DNA from: an uncultured Ruminococcus sp.
GTDB lineage: Bacteria > Bacillota_A > Clostridia > Oscillospirales > Ruminococcaceae
Reading direction: 5' to 3'
Assembly: GCA_900315975.1 (NCBI GenBank)
Contig: ONBA01000012.1
Coordinates: forward strand, 1-63,431
DNA: 63,431 bases
Made by a program: the position numbers and the translations under genes. The notes below the pieces were generated by a model. The model searched no databases. It was not told where the DNA came from and saw nothing but the letters and a program-made list of their open reading frames with translations. Position 1 is the first letter of the stretch; each line of letters opens with the position of its first letter. This document shows positions 23,730 to 31,405 of the stretch, piece by piece.

Positions 23730-24290
23730 CTACTTACGCGGTGCCGTCTGTTTTTTGAAGTTGTGCCAGAACCAAAAAAACGAGTTGAGCATCAGAAGAG
23801 CAGAATGATTCTTGTCAGGTGAGAATTCGATATCAAATGCGTACCGGTTGCCACAGCGCCAAGACTGCAAAGTATTGTGAACGGTCTCTCCGATATTCTT
23901 GACCTTGCGTCCTTGCTTCTCTGCTGACATTCCGGGCAAAGTATATCCTTTAAGTTCCGTCCATCCGGAACAGTTTTCAAGCAGCACCCTACACTGTACA
24001 GCATTCCGGCTGATGGTGTCGAACTCTTTTTCGATGCGCTCGCGGTCGGCAGTAAAATTCCCATAGAGCTCATCAATATTTGCTTTTCGCTCAATGACAC
24101 AAGTATGAGAGAAGTCCTTCCCTTCGAGCATAAAACTGTAATCGCCATAGTCGAGTTTGCGGTTCTCATGCATAATTCCGAGGTTATCAAGAACGGCGGT
24201 TATATGGTCGTTCTTCTGCTCCCTTGTGTCAATGAGTACCGTCACTTTCTTGATGAAGTCTTTTTTCTCCGCAGCACTATTCAACTTCAT
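23730..24290 (-). CDS. ERCC4-type nuclease
   Basis: Start at MKLNSAAEKKDFIKKVTVLI (186 residues), with GAGGTGT upstream; it begins inside the preceding gene. The ERCC4/XPF nuclease core is visible: VLIDTREQ (D-x-R-E), DYGDYSFML, and VIERKAN (the ERK catalytic motif), then LYGNFTADRERIEKEF. Such nucleases cleave branched or flap DNA. With the PD-(D/E)XK protein and the SMC-like ATPase upstream it forms a phage recombination or DNA-end-processing set. Confidence 0.8.
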   Translation of the reverse strand: MKLNSAAEKKDFIKKVTVLIDTREQKNDHITAVLDNLGIMHENRKLDYGDYSFMLEGKDFSHTCVIERKANIDELYGNFTADRERIEKEFDTISRNAVQCRVLLENCSGWTELKGYTLPGMSAEKQGRKVKNIGETVHNTLQSWRCGNRYAFDIEFSPDKNHSALLMLNSFFWFWHNFKKQTAPRK

Positions 24291-25077
24291 ACACCTCGAT
24301 TTCCTCACGATAATTTACCGGCGCTTCTATCACTTCCGTGAACCGGCAGTAATTGCAGTCACCACACCTCTGAGGTACAAGCTCACCGGTCTTTATCTTC
24401 TGAAAACGCGGTGCAAGAGACCTGACATCATTCAGAGCATTTTCAAGGTCTTCCGGCGGTACCCAGTACAGCCGCAGACGAGGTTCGGGCTTTTCCTTGG
24501 TGATAGCAGCGATATAAAACGGCAGTGTCTTGCCGGTATTCTGTCTGACTATTTCACGATATATCGCACCTTGCAAGTCGTAACCCCAGTAGTTGATGAA
24601 ATGGTCCTTCTGACGCTTTTCGTCGTTCCATATCGGCTTCAGGTCTCTGACACATTTAAGGTCCGTAATGCAGATACCGTCGAGGTAACTGTCTATTTTT
24701 ATCTTGAAGGGTACTCCGGCAATCTCTCCGACCATGATTACCTGCTTATCTCCGGACATGAACTCCATAAACTTCTCAGACCGTTCCGCACGCTGAATCA
24801 TGTACTCAGCGTGCTTATACTGTGCTTTCAGCTCCCCCGACTTTGTGAATATCTCAGGGTGCTTAGCCTTGAAAATATCAAGTGTACCCTCGAAGTGTGC
24901 GTCAACGTAGGAGCCGATGAGCAGTGCGTCCGTGACCTCTCGCTCATACTCGCCGCGAAGCTCCGCAAGCGCGGAAGCCTCGCAGGTGAGGAAGCTCTTG
25001 AACTGCGAACAGCTCATATACTGCATATTCGCCTCGGGACTGAAATAGTTCTCAGCGGTCAGATTATGCGGTATCAT
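24277..25077 (-). CDS. PD-(D/E)XK nuclease-like phage exonuclease (DUF3799-like)
   Basis: A 266-residue protein. The pattern is MSCSQFKSFLTCEASALAEL, then LLIGSYVDAHFEG, VPFKIKIDSYLDGICITDLK (D-x-n-T-D-x-K catalytic core) and YDLQGAIYREIV (Q-x-x-x-Y helix). A C-terminal CGDCNYCR cluster may bind iron-sulfur or zinc, as in RecB/AddB-like nucleases. Members of this family act as 5'-3' exonucleases in phage recombination. It overlaps both neighbouring genes by a few bases. Confidence 0.8.
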   Translation of the reverse strand: MIPHNLTAENYFSPEANMQYMSCSQFKSFLTCEASALAELRGEYEREVTDALLIGSYVDAHFEGTLDIFKAKHPEIFTKSGELKAQYKHAEYMIQRAERSEKFMEFMSGDKQVIMVGEIAGVPFKIKIDSYLDGICITDLKCVRDLKPIWNDEKRQKDHFINYWGYDLQGAIYREIVRQNTGKTLPFYIAAITKEKPEPRLRLYWVPPEDLENALNDVRSLAPRFQKIKTGELVPQRCGDCNYCRFTEVIEAPVNYREEIEVYEVE

Positions 25078-26504
25078 ATGTAGTGTACCTCCATTTCAGC
25101 TGAGTCAGTTGTGCGCGTCGCTATGAACTGTATGCCTTTTTCGTGACACTTGCTATAAAGCTTCTCGCGGTTCTCAGAGGAGAGTTTCTCTGTACCGTCA
25201 ATGAGAATTATCTGTAAGCCGTTCGGCTTCGATATCGCGACATCTACGCACAGGCTGAGCTGTTCACCCTCGGAAAGATTCGCAACAGGCAGACCATGTA
25301 TGAGCGGTATTCCGTCCTCGACTGTAAGTCCTTCTATCGGGAGCTTTGCGGTTTCAAGAATCGTGCCGGGAAGTGTGCGTGCAAGCTCTATCTTTCGTGT
25401 ATACTCGTCAGACTTCGCTTTGAGCTGTTCAAGCTCGGTCTGCATCGCTTTCATACGCTGATACTCGTTGAGGTGCCGCTTCATATCCTCAGCAATGCTG
25501 ACTTCCTGTTGAAGCTCTGTGCAGTCAACAGGCTGTCTGTCCATATAATCATCTGCAACGCTCATATCAGCATCAAGTTTTGTCTTGGCTTCTGCAAAAT
25601 GACTTTCAGCGAGAGCTTTTTTGTCATCGAGAGTTCCAGAAAGTCCTGCGAGCTTATCCTCACTCGCTTTTATCTGAGCTTTCATTCGCTCAATATCCGA
25701 GAGCAGTGTTTCACGTTCGGCAGCGATAGCCTTTTCGGCAGATGTTACCTCTATCATCTTGTCAGCTTCAAGCTTTCTGAGCTTGCTGTCATAGCTGCTG
25801 CGGAAGAGCTTTGCACGCTCAATGCGGCTGTTGGCTTCCTTCATCTGTTCAAGTTTCTTATATGCCGCACCGAGGTCATAGCTCTCCCACTTATCAGCCT
25901 GATAGTTCACAGGGATATCCTTCGCGATGTCCTCGATAAATGCCTGTTTATTGCGTATATCGCGGTTCACGTTCTGACGCTCCTTGAACCACTCGCCGTT
26001 CTCAGACTGCATATCACTCAGAACTTCGAGTATATTCTGCTCATAGTTGACCCACGAAGGGACCTCTCCGAATTTCTCGTTGATAAAACTCAAATCCCAG
26101 TCGAACTCGATAAGGTCGAGGATAGCGCGATTCTTGGACTTCTCGTCCATTAGCGTGAACGCAACCGGGTCAAGCTGCAAAGGCGTGAAGAGTTGTTTCA
26201 GGAAGTTTTCGGGAGCCATTATCTCTCTGCCGTTTTCTTTCACGGACTTGTAGTCCGACTGCTCTGTACGCTTCTTACGGTCGATACTGAGTCCGGTGTC
26301 AGTTTCTATGAGTATTTCGCCCTCTTTTTCTCCCTGACGGACAATGATGTTGCGGTCAGACTTGTTCGTGAGTGCATAGCGGAGCGCGTCAATGACTGAG
26401 GTCTTGCCGACTCCGTTTCCGCCTGTGAGCTCAACTGAACGTCCGTCAAGCTCCGTCTCTGTGATTCCGAAAAGGTTGCGAATCTTGATTCTTGTAGTCT
26501 TCAT
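25074..26504 (-). CDS. SMC/RecN-like ATPase of the phage recombination module
   Basis: A 476-residue ABC-type ATPase. N-terminal Walker A GGNGVGKTSVIDALRY (about residue 29), a long coiled-coil middle (residues 180-370), then the signature NLSEGEQLSLCVDVA and Walker B LQIILIDGTEKLS with GIQFIATRT at the C-terminus. This is the layout of Rad50/SbcC-like and RecF-like proteins. It overlaps the exonuclease gene by four bases, suggesting the pair works together on DNA ends, analogous to SbcCD. Confidence 0.85.
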   Translation of the reverse strand: MKTTRIKIRNLFGITETELDGRSVELTGGNGVGKTSVIDALRYALTNKSDRNIIVRQGEKEGEILIETDTGLSIDRKKRTEQSDYKSVKENGREIMAPENFLKQLFTPLQLDPVAFTLMDEKSKNRAILDLIEFDWDLSFINEKFGEVPSWVNYEQNILEVLSDMQSENGEWFKERQNVNRDIRNKQAFIEDIAKDIPVNYQADKWESYDLGAAYKKLEQMKEANSRIERAKLFRSSYDSKLRKLEADKMIEVTSAEKAIAAERETLLSDIERMKAQIKASEDKLAGLSGTLDDKKALAESHFAEAKTKLDADMSVADDYMDRQPVDCTELQQEVSIAEDMKRHLNEYQRMKAMQTELEQLKAKSDEYTRKIELARTLPGTILETAKLPIEGLTVEDGIPLIHGLPVANLSEGEQLSLCVDVAISKPNGLQIILIDGTEKLSSENREKLYSKCHEKGIQFIATRTTDSAEMEVHYI

Positions 26505-27049
26505 TAGATGTTTTCCTCCTGATTTTTATTAAATGGGTCCGGTGCTTTCTGTGCGTCGAGCTTAGCCTTTTCTTTCTTAGCACACTCCGCGCAAAGTTCC
26601 TTTCCGTAGGTCTTATGTGTATACATTGAAAGGTATTCGGCAGTTTTTCCAAGTGCCGGAGCTATAATTCCGCCGCAGTCAGCACATACAAGCGAGACTT
26701 TCTGCTGTGCCGGTACAAAAGAACGTATCCTCAGTCCACCGACAGTCTCACGTCCGAACTTGACTGTAGGGTCATAGTATATCTGAATCTTACGTCCTTT
26801 CCAATCCTCGATATAAGGGGTCTTGTATATCTTCTGGATTGTCTTCATATTGGTTTTATTGAGAATGAGCGGTTTATTTCCGTCTGAGAAGTGAGCTACT
26901 ACCTCCATTTCAGACTTACCGCCGACTCCGACGACCTTCTCCTGCGCAACATAGTCTATAGTCGCTACAAGGTCACAGCCTTCCGGTATCGAGTAGTCAC
27001 CCATGTAGTTAGGGTTTGTCATTTTCTTCCAGTGCGTTTTCTCGGGCAT
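26504..27049 (-). CDS. Phage protein in recombination operon with zinc ribbon
   Basis: A 181-residue protein: N-terminal beta-rich domain (MGDYSIPEGCDLVATIDYVA ... KIQIYYDPTVKFGRETVGGL) and a zinc ribbon CADCGG ... CAECAKK near residues 122-156. It lies one base before the ATPase. Single-stranded DNA binding or an accessory to the nuclease-ATPase pair is plausible but unproven. It appears in the same order in similar phages to my knowledge. Confidence 0.6.
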   Translation of the reverse strand: MPEKTHWKKMTNPNYMGDYSIPEGCDLVATIDYVAQEKVVGVGGKSEMEVVAHFSDGNKPLILNKTNMKTIQKIYKTPYIEDWKGRKIQIYYDPTVKFGRETVGGLRIRSFVPAQQKVSLVCADCGGIIAPALGKTAEYLSMYTHKTYGKELCAECAKKEKAKLDAQKAPDPFNKNQEENI

Positions 27050-27051
27050 TT

Positions 27052-28533
27052 TTAGTTTACCTCCTTATCACGACAGCCTTCCGCAGCCTTTTTTAGCATT
27101 GTAAAGCTGTCGTCTATGCTATATACTGCCTGACGCGCATATTGCGTATCATCAAGCACAATGACGAGCTTTGCAAGCTTATTCATAGAGTCTTTTACAA
27201 ATCTTATCATACAGTCGAGCTTCGCTGCATCGGCAGCCTCTTTTTCGCATTCAGCGACGGCATTTTCGGACTCTTTTGCAAGATTATCAGACAGCGCTTT
27301 GATCTGACCGCGGTAAAATTCTTTCTGCTCTTCAAGCCTGCGCTCAGCGTCCTTTTCGTGCTTTGCAAGCTCTTCCTTAAACTGAGCTGTAAGCTTGTCT
27401 ATCTCTTCATCATTTGTCTGTACTGCGACCTCGACGGGACGGTCCTCAAGCTCTTCTATCTGATATTCGAGCTCTGCTTTTTTTGCTTCAAGCTGCTTGA
27501 TCTTCTGATCCTTCATTTCCGAATCGGTACGAAGTATGCTGAGCTTTCCACAGGCGGCTTCCTCACTTTTCCGTGAAGCTGCGGCTTTCTGCTCTGATTC
27601 CTCGACCTTTCCCATAAGACGATCGTTAGCTTTTTTCAGCTCGCTGATTTTTTCTTTCAACTCACGGACGGAGGTGTTTTCGAGGTCGGTCTTGTTCATT
27701 ATTTCAATGCGAGCGTCTTCCTCGATTCTCGATAAAAGGTAGAGCTTTTCAGTGCCGATTTTTTCAAAATGGGAAGTCGACTTCCCATTTTCGATAGTTA
27801 AAAGTGAGGCTATTGCTGCATATTTCTGTCCCTGTCTTCTTGTGATTTTCAGTTCTGTTGTGCAGTATTCCTCAAAGTTCTGATAGCCAAATTCTCTGTA
27901 TAGCTTACTGTCGCGCATTTCACAAAGTCCCTTGCACATCTCAAAGAGATTCTGCTCTGCAAGCTCCGCACTAACGCATATCTTGCGGTGCAGTGATATC
28001 GCTCTTGTGTATTCAGTGGACTCGACGATAACATGAGACTGCTGAACTTGTGCGAGCTCGGACTCTTTCAGCGCGAAGAACCGTCCCGAATATTTCAGGC
28101 AAGGACTAAAATCCCTTGCAAAATCGCCGTTAACTCTTGAACGTCTGGCATAGCCGTAACTGCTGCTGCCGTCAATATAGATCAGGTTGCCCTCGCCGTC
28201 GTCCTGGATATCGTATATCCAGCAGACTTTCAGCCACCTGTGTGACTCGGTACTGACATCGTGTGCTACAAGTTTACCGATATAGTTGTGAAGCTCGTCC
28301 CATGTAAGTGGCTCAGGCTCAACATCGTCCTCTGTGACGGTATCACCGCGCATATATCTGATGATGCCGGCTTCCTTCAGTAACGTCTCGCAGCGCTTAG
28401 CGTCCGGCTGTGAGACCTTGCTTTCAGTGCTGTACATTGCCGCAAGCAGCTCGTCCACCGTGTTGATACCTGCTTTTTTCAGGCGGTTGTAGGTTTTGAC
28501 TTCGAGGTCGAGTTCTTCAATGTTCTTAGCCAT
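27052..28533 (-). CDS. Helix-hairpin-helix and coiled-coil DNA-associated phage protein
   Basis: A 493-residue protein. Residues 1-30 (IEELDLEVKTYNRLKKAGIN, then TVDELL) match the helix-hairpin-helix of the RNA polymerase alpha C-terminal domain. A second beta-rich domain occupies about 90-165. Then come a helical domain (FGYQNFEEYCTTELKITRRQ, residues about 212-260) resembling DUF3102-type phage proteins, a long coiled coil (290-420) and a C-terminal helical region. The frame contains a perfect 26-bp palindrome at 27766-27791. I infer DNA binding with a structural or partition-like role; no catalytic motif is seen. Confidence 0.6.
   Translation of the reverse strand: MAKNIEELDLEVKTYNRLKKAGINTVDELLAAMYSTESKVSQPDAKRCETLLKEAGIIRYMRGDTVTEDDVEPEPLTWDELHNYIGKLVAHDVSTESHRWLKVCWIYDIQDDGEGNLIYIDGSSSYGYARRSRVNGDFARDFSPCLKYSGRFFALKESELAQVQQSHVIVESTEYTRAISLHRKICVSAELAEQNLFEMCKGLCEMRDSKLYREFGYQNFEEYCTTELKITRRQGQKYAAIASLLTIENGKSTSHFEKIGTEKLYLLSRIEEDARIEIMNKTDLENTSVRELKEKISELKKANDRLMGKVEESEQKAAASRKSEEAACGKLSILRTDSEMKDQKIKQLEAKKAELEYQIEELEDRPVEVAVQTNDEEIDKLTAQFKEELAKHEKDAERRLEEQKEFYRGQIKALSDNLAKESENAVAECEKEAADAAKLDCMIRFVKDSMNKLAKLVIVLDDTQYARQAVYSIDDSFTMLKKAAEGCRDKEVN
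27766..27791. repeat. Perfect 26-bp palindrome inside coding sequence
   Basis: AAAATGGGAAGTC is followed without spacer by its exact reverse complement GACTTCCCATTTT. It encodes part of the ENGKSTSHFEKI stretch. A perfect 13+13 palindrome is very unlikely by chance in coding sequence and suggests a binding site for a dimeric protein, perhaps this gene product itself. Confidence 0.7.
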
Positions 28534-28732
28534 TGTTCTTCTTCATTACCTCCAAAGCTTCTGATGCCTTTGTCATTATAAGACCGAGCATAGCGTCCTC
28601 AGGAATGTCGGAAAATTTAGCAATACGGCTGACAAGAGCAGCGGCTGCAAATGCGGCTTCTGTTGCTGCATCTGATACATGCCCCTCTATATGCAGATTG
28701 ATCTCATTCTTGTTTACTTCTATTTTTATCAT
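28526..28732 (-). CDS. Small helical phage protein
   Basis: Start at MIKIEVNKNEINLHIEGHVS (68 residues), eight bases after AAAGGAG. The beta-strand start is followed by an Ala-rich helix (AATEAAFAAAALVSRIAKF) and a C-terminal helix ending EALEVMKKNNG. It overlaps the next gene by eight bases. Unknown function. Confidence 0.55.
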   Translation of the reverse strand: MIKIEVNKNEINLHIEGHVSDAATEAAFAAAALVSRIAKFSDIPEDAMLGLIMTKASEALEVMKKNNG

Positions 28733-28782
28733 TGACAAATCTCCTTTTCTATGATATTATTTTGGTGGATATATTTGTTTTT

Positions 28783-28804
28783 GCTCCCTTCGGGGAGCTT
28801 TTTT
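28783..28804 (+). terminator. Hairpin with T-run, rightward
   Basis: GCTCCC-TTCG-GGGAGC followed by TTTTTTCTTT reads as an intrinsic terminator on the plus strand, opposite to the flanking early genes. It could stop antisense transcription coming from the left. Confidence 0.5.
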
Positions 28805-28806
28805 CT

Positions 28807-29037
28807 TTATATGCAGCGTATAACATCGAGCGCAAGCGCTTTCAGGCTGTCGGCGCTCACACATATTTTTTTGTGGTATCTCTGACCTGACCCACTGAAA
28901 AGCCAGTCTACCTGCACATACTCCTCGCAGCCTATGACCTGATACTCAGCGCTCAGAATGTCGCGGTCTATCGCTTGGAGCAAATGAAGCAGGTCATTTC
29001 GTACAAACCAGTACTTTTTCTCTTGTACTTCATTCAT
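28807..29037 (-). CDS. Small phage protein
   Basis: Start at MNEVQEKKYWFVRNDLLHLL (76 residues), behind GAGGTGATG; the longer upstream frame overlaps the neighbouring gene. It has a helical first half, a VDWLFSGSGQRYHKKICVSA core and a C-terminal helix. No family is recognised. Confidence 0.5.
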   Translation of the reverse strand: MNEVQEKKYWFVRNDLLHLLQAIDRDILSAEYQVIGCEEYVQVDWLFSGSGQRYHKKICVSADSLKALALDVIRCI

Positions 29038-29066
29038 TTTCATCACCTCGCTTGTCTGTGAATGAT

Positions 29067-29483
29067 TCATTGCTTTTTCGCCTCTTTCAGCCAAGCAGTC
29101 AAGGTATCGATACGTGAGTTAAACTTCTCGTTATGCTGTAAAAGGCTCTTGATTTGTTCTTTGTTCTGATTAATCATATACTGAAGTTCTGTGACCTTAT
29201 CTTCTACAGCAGCAATTACTGCATCAGGAACTGTATGTTCTTTCAATGGCTCAACAGTCTCAGACTGTTTCTCGGACACTTCTGCCTGCTCGTTCTGAGG
29301 ATCCTGCTTTTTCAGCTTTGCACGAAGGCAATTGAAGTTCCTATTATCAATGCCTGCGGAAGTCAGTATGCCGATTATCCGTTCCACAGGGCAGCCGTTC
29401 AGCTCTGCAAGTATCTGAACCTGATCTCCCTTGACCTTAGCCTGCTTGTACCGCATAACGATCTCGTCGTTTGTCATCTGCAT
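29067..29483 (-). CDS. Phage protein with HTH-like N-terminus and coiled coil
   Basis: A 138-residue protein. The N-terminal 55 residues (MTNDEIVMRYKQAKVKGDQV, then QILAELNGCPVERIIGILTS) resemble a helix-turn-helix of the resolvase or IS-regulator type. A Glu/Gln-rich linker and a C-terminal coiled coil follow. A regulatory role is possible. It overlaps the preceding gene stop by one base. Confidence 0.5.
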   Translation of the reverse strand: MQMTNDEIVMRYKQAKVKGDQVQILAELNGCPVERIIGILTSAGIDNRNFNCLRAKLKKQDPQNEQAEVSEKQSETVEPLKEHTVPDAVIAAVEDKVTELQYMINQNKEQIKSLLQHNEKFNSRIDTLTAWLKEAKKQ

Positions 29484-29629
29484 TATTTACACAACCTTTC
29501 ATAGTAAAAATCAATCTCTTCCGGTGATGCTTTCCGGAGAATCTGCTCCGGTCTCAAATCGAGCCACCAAGCGAGTGATTCAAGCTTTGCCGCGATTTTT
29601 GTGGCTTTCTCATATAAGGTCAGTATCAT
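29483..29629 (-). CDS. Small phage protein
   Basis: A 48-residue protein starting MILTLYEKATKIAAKLESLA and ending EEIDFYYERLCK. The start overlaps the stop of the membrane-anchored upstream gene as ATGA. A longer frame exists but would run through that gene in another frame. Helical; function unknown. Confidence 0.5.
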   Translation of the reverse strand: MILTLYEKATKIAAKLESLAWWLDLRPEQILRKASPEEIDFYYERLCK

Positions 29630-29844
29630 TTTCCAAGCTCCTTCACGCGCTCGATATAGTATTCCTCGCCGGTGTTCTTGTACAGTCTGAGGTTCGTCCT
29701 CAGAGCGTCCCGGCGGTACTGGCAGCGCTTCATGATAGCGTACCGGTGCCGGAACCATTCGACAAACCGCTTCACGTACGGATACGCAAGGCAGACCGCG
29801 AGTATAAATAGCAGCAATCCGACGTTGCTTTGCAGTCCGTTCAT
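29626..29844 (-). CDS. Small phage membrane protein
   Basis: A 72-residue protein with one N-terminal membrane helix (VGLLLFILAVCLAYPYV) followed by a basic amphipathic cytoplasmic tail (RFVEWFRHRYAIMKRCQYRR). It is coupled to both neighbours by ATGA overlaps. Possible superinfection exclusion or membrane-anchoring role, but only the topology is visible. Confidence 0.55.
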   Translation of the reverse strand: MNGLQSNVGLLLFILAVCLAYPYVKRFVEWFRHRYAIMKRCQYRRDALRTNLRLYKNTGEEYYIERVKELGK

Positions 29845-29993
29845 ACTGTCACCCCCAATACCGAGTAGCTCCCGAATATCCAGCCGGGGTCAAGTGTGAC
29901 CTGTTTCATTGCCTCGTAGATACTGCTCCCTGCGACTGTCACGATGAACGGCTCGCCCCACCTGGAACGAAGTGTTATCTTGTAGATTTTCAT
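29841..29993 (-). CDS. Small phage protein
   Basis: A 50-residue protein starting MKIYKITLRSRWGEPFIVTV, preceded by GAAAGGAGC. Compact alpha/beta pattern with a middle helix (SSIYEAMKQV). It overlaps the downstream membrane protein gene by four bases. Unknown function. Confidence 0.55.
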   Translation of the reverse strand: MKIYKITLRSRWGEPFIVTVAGSSIYEAMKQVTLDPGWIFGSYSVLGVTV

Positions 29994-30036
29994 GTGATGC
30001 TCCTTTCTGAGCTTGTCCACATAGCCCCTGTCGGGA

Positions 30037-30234
30037 CTATATCTGCTTGTTCATAAGAGGACGTGCCTCTTCCGGATGTTCTGAGCAGTAAGTGCTGAGC
30101 GTCTTGCCGATGTTATCAGTCATTTTCGCAACACACTCTGCCCTCTTCTCAGGTGTAAGGCTGTCGAACCTCACAGGCGGAGCTCCGCCGATAGATATGT
30201 AGCTTACGCATTTGAGTTCTGTACGTTTAGCCAT
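30037..30234 (-). CDS. Small phage protein
   Basis: A 65-residue protein (MAKRTELKCVSYISIGGAPP ... ARPLMNKQI). A central helix carries LTPEKRAECVAKMTDNIGKT. Similar small proteins occur after antirepressor genes in Firmicutes phages. No function can be assigned. Confidence 0.5.
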   Translation of the reverse strand: MAKRTELKCVSYISIGGAPPVRFDSLTPEKRAECVAKMTDNIGKTLSTYCSEHPEEARPLMNKQI

Positions 30235-30285
30235 AATAACAACTCCTTTCGGTCTATTCTATGCGGTATGGGTTGTACGGGTTGC

Positions 30286-30981
30286 TTATGCTCCTAAAAG
30301 CAAAAGCCTGAACGTTTCCTTACCCTTGGGAGTGATAAGTGTCTGAGTACTGCTGAAGCCTGTTTTCTCGTTCACGAACTCCTTCAGCTCAAACAGGCCT
30401 GCTTCAACGTGCTTTGCATAAGGGAGAAGCTTGCCCTTCTTATCGCGATAGAGATACTTCTTTTCAAGCAGGAAATTAACAAATACATTCTGCTTTACTT
30501 TCAGTTCCTTAGCGGTTTCACGGATACCAGAAAGCAGATTCCGGTCAACAAGCTCATCGAAATACTCTGCTTTTGGTCGCATGATCTCGTTGTCAACTGT
30601 AAGACTTGCAACGCTTATTTGCAGCTCCTTAACTCTGCTATTTGCTATTTCCAGAGCACGCTTCATTATCATCTCAGGGCTGTTCCATGCCTCTTCTACT
30701 TTGATAAAGTATTTGCGGAAGAAACTTCCCTTTTCCGAGCGCTGTATCATGCAAATTTCCTTTGCCATGTCAAGTGTGAGCTGGTGGTCAGTTGCAGGAC
30801 GCCCTCCTGTACTTTCGCTCAAAAATGAGCAGAAGTCCTCACCTTCGGTAAATCCGTATTCGCACATTCTCGGGAACCAGTCCTTGTAGGCTGTCTTGAC
30901 TTCCAGAGCTGCGTGTAATTCTCTGCCCATTACTGTCGGGCGGTCGCTGCCGTCGTAGTTGATGTTGATTAAATCGTTCAT
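30286..30981 (-). CDS. Phage antirepressor (AntA/AntB plus KilA-C type)
   Basis: A 231-residue protein. Residues 1-85 (VMGRELHAALEVKTAYKDWF, PRMCEYGFTEGEDF, then the TGGRPATDHQLTLDMAKEI motif) match the AntA/AntB antirepressor domain. Residues 130-231 match the KilA-C type DNA-binding domain (KAEYFDELVDRNLLSGIRET ... LLEKKYLYRDKKGKLLPYAK). It is the second gene of the leftward early operon and probably antagonises CI during induction. Confidence 0.85.
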   Translation of the reverse strand: MNDLININYDGSDRPTVMGRELHAALEVKTAYKDWFPRMCEYGFTEGEDFCSFLSESTGGRPATDHQLTLDMAKEICMIQRSEKGSFFRKYFIKVEEAWNSPEMIMKRALEIANSRVKELQISVASLTVDNEIMRPKAEYFDELVDRNLLSGIRETAKELKVKQNVFVNFLLEKKYLYRDKKGKLLPYAKHVEAGLFELKEFVNEKTGFSSTQTLITPKGKETFRLLLLGA

Positions 30982-31002
30982 TTTTAGTTACACTCCTTTC
31001 CA

Positions 31003-31019
31003 GTTCAATTGTTTTGAAC
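31003..31019. promoter_or_regulatory. CI/Cro operator, site 1
   Basis: GTTCAATTGTTTTGAAC has half sites TTCAA and TTGAA with a 5-bp spacer, matching the sites at 31260 and 31320. It overlaps the last codons of the cro-like gene, about 250 bp from the promoter sites, and could allow looping. Confidence 0.65.
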
Positions 31020-31229
31020 CTTTAAATTAAAAAAATAAGCCGATATTTCGTCAGGCTTAATCCCCAGAACTTCACATGCTCTTGTAATCTCATTCTGGCT
31101 CCACTCTACCTTGCCGTTCATTTTTAAAGAAACACTGCGCTCAGAACGACCTATCTGCTCAGCAAAAGCCGCTCTTGTCTTGCATTTCTCCGTTATAAGC
31201 CCGTCAAGTTTTGAGTAATCATATGCCAC
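31005..31229 (-). CDS. Cro-like HTH regulator (DUF739-like)
   Basis: A 74-residue protein with a GTG start behind AGGAGGTG. The helix-turn-helix reads TRAAFAEQIGRSERSVSLKM and the rest, with GVKPD-like ending IKPDEISAYFF, is typical of phage DUF739/Cro proteins. It is the first gene of the leftward early operon, divergent from CI, and an operator lies over its own 3' end. Confidence 0.75.
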   Translation of the reverse strand: MAYDYSKLDGLITEKCKTRAAFAEQIGRSERSVSLKMNGKVEWSQNEITRACEVLGIKPDEISAYFFNLKVQNN

Positions 31230-31259
31230 TTCCCAGCACCTCCTTAGATTTGATTTTTA

Positions 31260-31276
31260 GTTCAATCATTTTGAAC
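31260..31276. promoter_or_regulatory. CI/Cro operator, site 2
   Basis: GTTCAATCATTTTGAAC: same TTCAA-N5-TTGAA dyad as the other sites. It lies just downstream of the -10 of the leftward promoter, at the expected transcription start, so binding would block that promoter. Confidence 0.75.
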
Positions 31277-31283
31277 TAGCTAT

Positions 31284-31312
31284 AGTATAACATACCTCTT
31301 CCCAGTTGTCAA
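31284..31312 (-). promoter_or_regulatory. Leftward early promoter
   Basis: On the minus strand a perfect TTGACA (31307-31312) is followed after 17 bp by TATACT (31284-31289). It drives cro and the early operon. Operators at 31260 and 31321 flank it. Confidence 0.85.
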
Positions 31313-31320
31313 TAGAAAAA

Positions 31321-31335
31321 TTCAATTTTTTTGAA
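31321..31335. promoter_or_regulatory. CI/Cro operator, site 3
   Basis: TTCAATTTTTTTGAA, the same dyad, lies between the two divergent promoters, just upstream of the leftward -35. A further inverted arrangement TTGAA-N6-TTCAA follows at 31354-31369, over the -35 of the CI promoter. Confidence 0.7.
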
Positions 31336-31353
31336 CTTTTTTTCATTGTCCTC

Positions 31354-31382
31354 TTGAATTTTTCTTCAAAATATGTTATAAT
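31354..31382 (+). promoter_or_regulatory. Rightward promoter for CI and lysogeny genes
   Basis: TTGAAT (31354-31359), a 17-bp spacer and TATAAT (31377-31382). The inferred start near 31389 leaves a very short leader before the AGGGAGGTGG ribosome site of the CI gene. Confidence 0.8.
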
Positions 31383-31405
31383 GCGTTCAAAGGGAGGTGG
31401 AGTGC

